Assembly: GCF_947493425.1 (NCBI RefSeq)
Contig: NZ_CANLRP010000097.1
Coordinates: 1 to 32,779 of the forward strand
From: an uncultured Microscilla sp.
Lineage (GTDB): Bacteria; Bacteroidota; Bacteroidia; Cytophagales; Microscillaceae
Direction of reading: 5' to 3'
DNA: 32,779 bases
In this document: in pieces, positions 26,730 to 32,779 of the stretch
Layout: each line of letters begins with the position of its first letter
Numbering within the stretch: position 1 is the first letter of the stretch
Notes under the pieces: model-generated
Databases searched by the model: none
The model's input: only the letters and a program-made list of their open reading frames with translations
What the model was told of the DNA's origin: nothing
Made by a program: the position numbers and the translations under genes

Positions 26730-27245
26730 CTAAAGCTCGGCCACACCTTCGTTTACTTCATTGATAAAGCTCTGCAGGTTGGCTCTATACTTCAAGGCTT
26801 GCAACTTTTGCAAATACGCCTCAGCCGCCGCTTTGTCTTTATGTACCACCTTGATATCGGCCAAGTGTAAATACACCAATGCCTCGTTATTTTGAGTACG
26901 CACACCAAACTCCAGGGCTTGATTAAACAGGGTTTCGGCGGCATGAATATCATCTTTTGACATAGCCACAAATGCTTTGATAAAGTAATAGTAGCCTTTT
27001 TGACTTTTTGCCAGTCGCTCTGGTTGTTTTATTTCGCTCAAATACGCATTGGCTTTGTCATATTTTTGCCTACGCAACTGTTGCAAGGCCAGCCATACCG
27101 TGCCATTGCGATAATACCCCACCACTAACACCGCAATGCAGGCAATGTATAAAATGGTGCTGGGATAGTTTTGATAAAACAAAGAAAAAACAATGGCTAA
27201 AAGGGCTGCTGCTCCCAATAAAAGCCGAACCTTGAGTGTAAACAT
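26730..27245 (-). CDS. small membrane protein with TPR-like repeats
   Basis: The product has 171 residues. Two N-terminal membrane helices (about 7-23 and 29-46) leave a short loop between them. Residues about 60-160 form helical pairs with TPR-like spacing (YDKANAYLSEIKQ, IHAAETLFNQALEFG and KAAAEAYLQKLQALK). It is probably an inner-membrane protein with a soluble TPR tail for protein contacts. No specific family was recognised. It stands alone on the minus strand. A reverse-complement TAnnTTTG match lies at 27285-27292. Element A2 lies further upstream. Confidence 0.8.
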   Translation of the reverse strand: MFTLKVRLLLGAAALLAIVFSLFYQNYPSTILYIACIAVLVVGYYRNGTVWLALQQLRRQKYDKANAYLSEIKQPERLAKSQKGYYYFIKAFVAMSKDDIHAAETLFNQALEFGVRTQNNEALVYLHLADIKVVHKDKAAAEAYLQKLQALKYRANLQSFINEVNEGVAEL

Positions 27246-27284
27246 TGTATTGATTAAGTTGTCTATTTACAAAAACAGAAGGCA

Positions 27285-27292
27285 CAAAGGTA
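27285..27292 (-). promoter_or_regulatory. candidate -7 box of the TPR membrane protein
   Basis: CAAAGGTA on the plus strand reads TACCTTTG on the minus strand, an exact TAnnTTTG match 39 bases upstream of the ATG at 27245. No matching -33 TTTG was found. Confidence 0.35.
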
Positions 27293-27376
27293 ATGAAGAT
27301 GCGCTTTAGGTAGTGAAGATGTAGAAAATTATTTCTATGGATACACGAATGGTTTACTACCCATAAAAACCCTGTA

Positions 27377-27566
27377 AGAGTATGTTTAAATTTTGTCTTC
27401 AGAGTTAAAAATGATGAGTTTTTTGTGCTGACGAGATATATTTTTAAGTGAATAGCTAAAGCTATTGACACAAAAATTAACGAAGTCGGCGCGTAAAAAC
27501 TGTAAGTCCCGAACTTGTATTCGGGGACACTTTTTTAGCCCAGATTATGATTTTTAAACATACTCT
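27377..27566. repeat. MITE-like element A, copy 2
   Basis: This 190-bp element begins AGAGTATGTTTAAA and ends TTTAAACATACTCT, a perfect 14-bp inverted pair. It is the second copy of the element at 10098-10259. Its core is AATAGC-TAAA-GCTATT (27451-27466). About 28 bases are extra compared with copy 1, near 27503-27531. They form a small hairpin, GTCCCGAA-CTTGTA-TTCGGGGAC. The element lies between the trpB2-like gene and the TPR gene, in a 373-base gap with no ORF. Confidence 0.75.
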
Positions 27567-27618
27567 AAAGCCATACACAGCTTACAGGGTGATTCAAAAG
27601 ATCAGTTTTGATAGTAAG

Positions 27619-28989
27619 TTATCCCATCGGAATATCATCCAGCTCTTTCAGATTTTTAGTCAATTGCTCATCAGAGTAATGGTGATCCTGGAGTTTTCCA
27701 GCAAAATAATCTTCGTACGCCCGCAAATCAAAATGTCCATGCCCACACATATTAAACAAAATCACTTTAGACTCGCCTGCTTCTTTGGCTTGATTGGCTT
27801 CGCGAATGGCACCCGCTACTGCATGCGTGGCCTCTGGTGCAGGTAAAATCCCCTCAGTTTTGCCAAATAAGACCCCCGCTTCAAAACACTCCAGTTGCTG
27901 AATGGCCTGAGCCTCAATGATTTCGTCTTTGAGCAACTGGCTTACAATAGCACCTGCCCCATGGTAACGCAACCCTCCTGCGTGGATGGTAGGCGGCACA
28001 AAACTATGCCCCAAAGTATACATAGGTAGCAAAGGAGTCATGCCTATACTATCGCCAAAATCGTAGCGGAACTCACCTCTGGTAAGCTTAGGACAAGAAG
28101 CTGGCTCAATGGCCAAAAAACGCAGATGGTCTTTGCCTTCGGTAAGCTTATGACGCAAAAACGGGAAGGTGATGCCGGCAAAGTTAGACCCGCCACCAAA
28201 AGGAGCCACTACCACATCGGGAAAGTCTCCCGCCATTTCCATTTGCTTCATTGCTTCCATGCCTATAATGGTCTGGTGCATGAGCACATGATTGAGCACA
28301 CTGCCCAACGAATACTTGGTATGCTCATCTTGCACCGCGCGCTCTACGGCTTCTGAAATGGCAATGCCCAAACTACCTGGCGAGTGAGGGTCTTGAGCCA
28401 ATATTTGCTTGCCTGCTTCAGTCAAGTCGGTAGGCGAAGCATGCACACTTGAGCCCCAGGTATTCATCATAATCTTACGATAAGGCTTTTGCTCATAACT
28501 CACTTTTACCATAAATACTTCACACTCCATGTCAAACAAACCACAAGCAAAACTCAAGGCACTCCCCCACTGCCCAGCCCCTGTTTCAGTGGTAATCCGC
28601 TTTACTCCTTCTTGTTTGTTGTAATACGCCTGCGCCACTGCCGTATTGGGCTTGTGCGATCCACTAGGGCTTACTCCTTCATATTTATAGTAAATTTTAG
28701 CGGGTGTATCCAACACCTTCTCCAGATCATAAGCCCGATACAAAGGGGTAGGGCGCCATTTTTTATAAATATCTTGTACTTGTTCGGGTATTTCGTGCCA
28801 ACGTTCTTGCGAAACCTCTTGTTGGATAAGTGCCATTGGAAACAAAGGCGCTAAATCGTTGGGACCAATGGGCTGTTTGGTACCCGGATGCAAGGGAGGT
28901 AGCATCGGGTTGGGCATATCAGCCTGAATATTATACCATTGGGTGGGCATATCTTTTTCAGATAGCAAAATTTTGCGTGTTTTACTCAT
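27619..28989 (-). CDS. TrpB2-type tryptophan synthase beta chain-like enzyme
   Basis: This is a fold-type II PLP enzyme that makes tryptophan from indole and serine. The ATG at 28989 gives 456 residues beginning MSKTRKILLSEKDMPTQWYN, which matches the start of TrpB2 proteins. A frame from 29070 would add 27 hydrophobic residues and is not favoured. The PLP lysine is K113 in GSHKPNTA. E135 in TETGAGQWG is the catalytic glutamate, and FGGGSNFAG is the phosphate loop. The long N-terminal extension and SGSHKPNTA form are typical of TrpB2 rather than TrpB1. No trpA or other trp gene is nearby, consistent with a stand-alone indole-salvage role. Confidence 0.92.
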   Translation of the reverse strand: MSKTRKILLSEKDMPTQWYNIQADMPNPMLPPLHPGTKQPIGPNDLAPLFPMALIQQEVSQERWHEIPEQVQDIYKKWRPTPLYRAYDLEKVLDTPAKIYYKYEGVSPSGSHKPNTAVAQAYYNKQEGVKRITTETGAGQWGSALSFACGLFDMECEVFMVKVSYEQKPYRKIMMNTWGSSVHASPTDLTEAGKQILAQDPHSPGSLGIAISEAVERAVQDEHTKYSLGSVLNHVLMHQTIIGMEAMKQMEMAGDFPDVVVAPFGGGSNFAGITFPFLRHKLTEGKDHLRFLAIEPASCPKLTRGEFRYDFGDSIGMTPLLPMYTLGHSFVPPTIHAGGLRYHGAGAIVSQLLKDEIIEAQAIQQLECFEAGVLFGKTEGILPAPEATHAVAGAIREANQAKEAGESKVILFNMCGHGHFDLRAYEDYFAGKLQDHHYSDEQLTKNLKELDDIPMG

Positions 28990-29071
28990 AGTTTTGAAAA
29001 TAGGTGATTGGTAGCGGTAAGCAATTAGCCATAAGCTACAAGTAAATATAACTAACTCATTATAAAACATT

Positions 29072-29092
29072 TACACCTGATTATTAGGTGTA
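29072..29092. promoter_or_regulatory. inverted repeat in divergent promoter region
   Basis: TACACCT (29072-29078) and AGGTGTA (29086-29092) form a perfect 7-bp pair with a 7-base spacer. They lie between the divergent trpB2-like and RluA-type genes. Size and position suit an operator, but no regulator is known and chance is possible. Element C shares GGTGTATAT with it. Confidence 0.25.
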
Positions 29093-29241
29093 TATCATTC
29101 TCTTGTAATATATAAATTTTAGAAGAAAAATGTTAACATCTGAGGGTTTTTAGTCAAGAAGAGAGCCTTACCCAAAAATCAATAATTCTATGCATATTTG
29201 CAGATTATAAAAATAGCATTTGCCAATAAATTCATTCACCC

Positions 29242-30135
29242 ATGTTTTTACTCAAAACTCATACTGTCCCCCATGATGCCCCTTCTACCCGTCTGAGCGA
29301 TTATGTTTGTGGCATTTTTGAACAACTTCCCTCACGCAAAGGGGTTAAAAAAGCCATCAAAAAAGGGGCAGTGCGACTCAATGGTATACCTGCTGAAACG
29401 GGTCGCTGGGTGCAACCAGGCGACATTATCACATTGGTAGACTTGGAAGAAACGCCACCAAAATCTTATGAGTTTGACTTGGAAATTGTACACGAAGACG
29501 ATCATTTTGCGGTTATAAATAAGCCTGCTGGAGTAAAAGTAAGTGGAAACCAATACCGCACTATAGTCAATATGTTGCCTGGCAATGTGCAACCCTCTCC
29601 CCTACCTGATGCACTGAAATGGGCAAAGCCTGTACACCGACTAGATGTGCCTACCAGCGGGCTGTTGATGGTGGCAAAAACCGCCCAGGCACATATGCAC
29701 CTGGGGCAACAACTGGAACAAAAAACCATCAAAAAAACTTACCATGCCATAGTAAAAGGAACTCCCACTGTACGAGGGCATATTCGTACCCCAGTCAATG
29801 GGCAAAGCGCCCACAGCGAGTTTGAGGTATTGCAAACTGTACCCTCGCTTCGCAACGAAACTTTGTCGTTGGTACGTCTATCGCCTCATACTGGGCGCAC
29901 CCACCAATTACGCATTCACCTGGCAAGCCTGGGGCATCCCATTGTTGGCGATACCACATACGATGAAGCAGGTAATACAATGCTACACAAGGGCTTATTT
30001 TTGGCGGCTACTTCATTGCAGTTACAACACCCAGCGCTCACTCAAACCGTTGAAATCAGTATTGATATTCCTCACAAATTTGCCAGTTTGCTCGAACGCG
30101 AAGCCAGAAGATGGGAGAAATTTAGAAGTACCTAA
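29242..30135 (+). CDS. RluA-family pseudouridine synthase
   Basis: This enzyme isomerises uridine to pseudouridine in rRNA or tRNA. The product has 297 residues. An S4-like RNA-binding segment lies at about 15-70 (SRKGVKKAIKKGAVRLNG), followed by the RluA catalytic domain. Visible motifs are HEDDHFAVINKPAGVKVSG, HRLDVPTSGLLMVAKT with catalytic D135, and SPHTGRTHQLRIHLASLGHPIVGD. The target base cannot be assigned, since RluA, RluC, RluD and TruC share these motifs. It is transcribed away from the trpB2-like gene and precedes the ABC pair by 124 bases. Confidence 0.92.
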   Translation: MFLLKTHTVPHDAPSTRLSDYVCGIFEQLPSRKGVKKAIKKGAVRLNGIPAETGRWVQPGDIITLVDLEETPPKSYEFDLEIVHEDDHFAVINKPAGVKVSGNQYRTIVNMLPGNVQPSPLPDALKWAKPVHRLDVPTSGLLMVAKTAQAHMHLGQQLEQKTIKKTYHAIVKGTPTVRGHIRTPVNGQSAHSEFEVLQTVPSLRNETLSLVRLSPHTGRTHQLRIHLASLGHPIVGDTTYDEAGNTMLHKGLFLAATSLQLQHPALTQTVEISIDIPHKFASLLEREARRWEKFRST

Positions 30136-30259
30136 ATAACAGACAATAGTTGTATGCTTTGCCAATACATTGCATAACTTGACATATCCTTTACTAAAAT
30201 TTGCTTTCTGTAAAAAATATCTGAATTTTTGAAGCTTGGTACACTAAATAAAACGTCGT

Positions 30260-30886
30260 ATGTTTGCTATACAAGAGGTGATACACAAATATGGTGATAA
30301 AACAGTGCTCCAAGCCCCCAATTGGTCAGCCGCTCAAGGCGAACAATGGTTATTACTGGGCAATTCGGGGAGCGGTAAAACCACGTTATTGCACATTCTG
30401 GGGGGGCTGCTCAGGCCTACATCGGGAAAAGTACAAATGGCTCAGCAAAGTTTACACACCTTACAAGGTTCCCAGCTCGATAAATTCAGGGCAAAAAACA
30501 TTGGCTTGGTTTTTCAAAAACCCCACCTTATTCAAACCCTTACTGTATTAGACAACCTTTTGCTGACGCAATACCTGGCAGGTGTCAAACAAAGCAAAAC
30601 AAGGTGTATGGATGTGCTGGAACAATTGGGCATGCAAGCCCATAAAAAATCGTATCCCAATAAGCTCAGTCAAGGCGAAATGCAACGCGTATCGGTGGCG
30701 CGGGCAGTGCTCAATGCTCCCAAAGTGTTGCTTGCCGATGAACCTACAGCAAGCCTTGACGACCATAACACAGTACAGGTCATCAACTTGTTGAAACAAC
30801 AAGCGCAAGCAGTTAACGCAACTTTGGTGATAGCCACTCACGACCAAAGGGTAAAAACAGAAATAAGCCAAGTGTATGAACTGTGA
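30260..30886 (+). CDS. ABC transporter ATP-binding protein (LolD/MacB type)
   Basis: The product is a 208-residue ATPase subunit of an envelope ABC transporter. Walker A is GNSGSGKTT (residues 34-42), the Q-loop glutamine is Q86, the signature is LSQGE (136-140), Walker B is VLLADE (156-161) followed by the D-loop in ASLD, and the H-loop histidine is H194. The VFQKPHLIQTLTVLDNL and SYPNKLSQGEMQRVSVARA phrases are typical of the LolD/MacB/FtsE branch that works with FtsX-like permeases. Such a permease follows on the same strand. The 216-base spacer between them is unusually long for this pairing and contains two hairpins. Confidence 0.93.
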   Translation: MFAIQEVIHKYGDKTVLQAPNWSAAQGEQWLLLGNSGSGKTTLLHILGGLLRPTSGKVQMAQQSLHTLQGSQLDKFRAKNIGLVFQKPHLIQTLTVLDNLLLTQYLAGVKQSKTRCMDVLEQLGMQAHKKSYPNKLSQGEMQRVSVARAVLNAPKVLLADEPTASLDDHNTVQVINLLKQQAQAVNATLVIATHDQRVKTEISQVYEL

Positions 30887-30993
30887 GTAATGGCTAATAT
30901 TGTTGTGATGACAAAGAGACTGTATTGTTTGATGGGTTCAATGATTTGTAGCCTTTTTAATTCATCATTACTCAATCCTAACTGCCCACGTTC

Positions 30994-31055
30994 TTTTAAG
31001 TCTTCCTTTAGGAGACTTAAAAGTTTGGATGAAGCAGACGTCCTGCTTGCGGGAC
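30994..31055. repeat. two hairpins between the ABC ATPase and permease genes
   Basis: TTTTAAGTCT (30994-31003) pairs perfectly with AGACTTAAAA (31013-31022). A second stem, GTCCTG-CTTG-CGGGAC (31040-31055), has one G-T wobble. The second resembles the extra hairpin in element A2 (GTCC...GGGAC). Neither is followed by a T run. They may affect the ratio of the two transporter subunits or be remnants of repeats. Confidence 0.4.
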
Positions 31056-31102
31056 ACCTAACGCACAGAACCCTGTCAGCACTATGAACTAATAACTAAA
31101 AC

Positions 31103-32458
31103 ATGAACTTACTCAAATTAAGCTGGAGTTACCTCCAAAAGAAAAGACTCAATACCTTCCTCAACACGCTGTTATTGGCGTTTGGGGTAGGTATCATTAT
31201 ATTCTTATTGCTGGTGTTGCATCAGGCAGAAGAAAAACTTAGAAACAACGCCCAAGGTATAGATTATGTCATTGGCGCCAAAGGCAGCCCATTACAACTC
31301 ATTCTCAATGCAATTTACCACTTGGACAGCCCTACGGGTAATATTCCACTTTCTGAAGCCAACGCCATTGCCCGCAACAAACGCCTGGTAAAACGAGCCA
31401 TTCCGCTTGCCTTAGGCGATAGCTACAGGGCTTACCGCATTGTGGGTACCACCCATGAGTATGTCGATTTTTATCAATGCAAAATAGCTGAAGGCAAGCT
31501 TTGGCAAAAAAACTTTGAGGTAACCATAGGAGCCACTATAGCCCAGCAACTGGGGCTAAAAGTGGGCAGTAAATTTTATAGTGCGCATGGGTTAGAAGAC
31601 GACGAAGATCTTGCCCACAAAGACCACCCATTTATAGTAAGCGGCATTTTGGCACGTTCGGGCACCGTAGCTGACCGCCTGATACTAACCAACATTGAAA
31701 GTATATGGGAGGTGCACGGGCAACATGATCATGATCAAGAGGAACATGGGGAACATAAAGGACACCATGAAGCGCATAAAACCGACTCGACACATACTCA
31801 AAACCATAACCCTTTTGCGCAAAAGAAAGAACAGGGAGAGCATAAAGGACACCATGAAGCGCATAAAACCGACTCGACACATACCCAAAATCATAAACCT
31901 TTTGTGCAAAAGAAGGAAAAAGAAATTACGGCGATGCTCATTCAACGCCGCTCGAACATGGCTATAGTCATGATTCCGGCAATTGCCAACCGAAGTAATA
32001 AAATACAAGCAGTATCGCCCGCCCGCGAATACCTCAACCTGCTCGAAAACATAGGCATAGGAGCCGATGTATTACAATATTTTGCTTACATCATCATTGG
32101 CATTGCCGGGCTAAGTATTTTTATTGCTTTATATAATGCTCTTAAAGAGCGGGAATATGATCTTGCCATTATGCGTACCCTGGGAGCTACTCGCCTCAAA
32201 TTGTTTACCCACATTATTTTAGAGGGCGTTTTATTGGCAAGTGTAGGGGCTGCTTTAGGTCTTTTGTTGGGGCATGGGGCAGTAGAGTTTACTGGGCAGA
32301 TGATTAGCAACAGTTCGCAAATGTCGATCACAGGCTGGCAATGGCTCACCGCCGAACTAGGAGTCATAGCGCTGGTATTGGGAGTTGCCTTATTTGCCGC
32401 ACTTATTCCTGCTATACAAATATATCGGATTGACATTTCTAAGACTTTGAGTCGATAG
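31103..32458 (+). CDS. FtsX-like ABC transporter permease with His-rich insertion
   Basis: The product is a 451-residue permease. It has an N-terminal membrane helix (about 19-42), a large periplasmic MacB-PCD-like domain, and three C-terminal helices (about 325-345, 370-395 and 415-440) with the FtsX-type EREYDLAIMRTLGATR phrase. The product pairs with the LolD/MacB-type ATPase upstream. The oddity is a charged insertion after IESIWEVHG (residues about 204-274). It contains 16 histidines and a tandem 29-residue duplication, EHKGHHEAHKTDSTHTQNH. Histidine-rich periplasmic loops often bind Zn, Ni or Co, so a metal-linked transport or sensing role is possible. The cargo is otherwise unknown. 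Confidence 0.88.
   Translation: MNLLKLSWSYLQKKRLNTFLNTLLLAFGVGIIIFLLLVLHQAEEKLRNNAQGIDYVIGAKGSPLQLILNAIYHLDSPTGNIPLSEANAIARNKRLVKRAIPLALGDSYRAYRIVGTTHEYVDFYQCKIAEGKLWQKNFEVTIGATIAQQLGLKVGSKFYSAHGLEDDEDLAHKDHPFIVSGILARSGTVADRLILTNIESIWEVHGQHDHDQEEHGEHKGHHEAHKTDSTHTQNHNPFAQKKEQGEHKGHHEAHKTDSTHTQNHKPFVQKKEKEITAMLIQRRSNMAIVMIPAIANRSNKIQAVSPAREYLNLLENIGIGADVLQYFAYIIIGIAGLSIFIALYNALKEREYDLAIMRTLGATRLKLFTHIILEGVLLASVGAALGLLLGHGAVEFTGQMISNSSQMSITGWQWLTAELGVIALVLGVALFAALIPAIQIYRIDISKTLSR
31751..31924 (+). repeat. in-frame 87-bp tandem duplication in the permease gene
   Basis: Copy 1 is 31751-31837 and copy 2 is 31838-31924, an 87-bp (29-codon) period. The first 58 or so bases are almost identical between copies; differences cluster at the ends and are mostly silent or conservative. 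The frame is kept, so each copy adds an EHKGHHEAHK-type histidine block. Confidence 0.9.
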
Positions 32459-32463
32459 GTTTT

Positions 32464-32705
32464 TAATTACGAGTAGGTCAATTACGAATGAGGGAATTAC
32501 GAACCGACCAAAGGGAGCTCTGCGTAAGCTAATTACGAATGAACGCGAAGCGACTACGGTCTACCAACTCCCAACTCCGGAATAATATTCAATTACGAAT
32601 GAGGGAATTACGAATTACGAATGAAGGCAAAGCCAATATGGTCTACAGACTACTAACTCCGGACTAATATTCAATTACGAATGAACGCGAAGCGACTACG
32701 GTCTT
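32464..32705. repeat. AATTACGA repeat cluster with 60-bp units
   Basis: AATTACGA occurs eight times between 32464 and 32680 (at 32464, 32480, 32495, 32531, 32591, 32606, 32613 and 32673). Two full 60-bp units (32531-32590 and 32613-32672) each run from AATTACGAATGAA to AATATTC or TAATATTC. A third is cut short (32673-32705) but repeats GAACGCGAAGCGACTACGG of the first. The cluster follows the permease stop directly. The rest of the window (32706-32779) shows nothing recognisable, and no ORF covers 32459-32779. Confidence 0.75.
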
Positions 32706-32779
32706 CCATCTACCAATTTCATAATCTACTGATAATCAGGAAGCTATTTTTTGTATTTGATAGCCCATTCTTAGAGCTT

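Noticed and set aside
27377..27471. Apparent small protein family: minus-strand frames in both A elements encode a STKNSSFLT-KTKFKHTL-like peptide
   Set aside because: The match is explained by the DNA repeat itself; the frames diverge outside it, have no conserved start, and are short.
29016..29031. TAGCCATAAGCTA near the trpB2-like start as a further copy of the hairpin core
   Set aside because: Only a 4-bp stem and none of the flanking AAAATTAACGAAG or ATTTTT sequence is present.
30890..31087. 65-codon ORF between the ABC genes
   Set aside because: It runs across the two hairpins, has no family features and would be a poor fit between paired subunits.

Overview
The window looks like chromosomal DNA of a Bacteroidota bacterium, most likely a marine Cytophagales of the Microscilla type. 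This rests on several signs. Base composition is AT-rich and start codons lack Shine-Dalgarno sequences. Exact TAnnTTTG (Bacteroidota sigma -7 consensus) boxes sit before several genes. The secreted FG-GAP and TPR-CHAT proteins and the mreBCD-mrdA-rodA order also fit. The genus is inferred from memory of protein style, not from a search. No rRNA, tRNA, CRISPR array, transposase, phage gene or complete IS element was seen.

Layout. 1-3 kb: a leucine-rich-repeat protein and a small secreted Ig-like protein, both on the minus strand, separated by a 166-bp MITE-like palindromic element. 3-5.8 kb: an MscS channel, then a bile-acid/sodium-symporter-family carrier and an ACC-deaminase-like PLP enzyme as a close pair. 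5.8-10.1 kb, minus strand: a large secreted FG-GAP protein and a membrane-anchored M20 peptidase. 10.4-14.5 kb: an unrecognised 200-residue protein, a UbiA-family prenyltransferase, purN, and purH from a TTG start. 14.9-20.9 kb: the rod-shape cluster mreB, mreC, mreD, mrdA (PBP2) and rodA. The last four genes overlap by 4-8 bp, rodA starts at TTG, and a strong hairpin terminator closes the unit. 20.9-26.5 kb: an anchored alpha/beta hydrolase and a 1440-residue exported TPR-CHAT putative protease, also closed by a terminator. 26.7-29 kb, minus strand: a small TPR membrane protein and a TrpB2-type synthase. 29.2-32.5 kb: an RluA-type pseudouridine synthase and an ABC exporter-type pair whose permease carries a histidine-rich tandem duplication. 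The window ends in a 60-bp repeat cluster.

The genes are mostly housekeeping: purine synthesis, cell elongation, RNA modification and lipid prenylation. They are mixed with envelope and secreted proteins.

The most distinctive signal is non-coding. Four intergenic elements (1539-1704, 10098-10259, 14775-14840, 27377-27566) share a palindromic TAGC/GCTA core and stretches of flanking sequence but have different ends. A fifth, with perfect 14-bp inverted ends, splits mreB from mreC. They look like non-autonomous mobile or structured repeats. Other points worth a second look are the exported TPR-CHAT protein, the His-rich duplication in the ABC permease, and the AATTACGA repeats at the right end.
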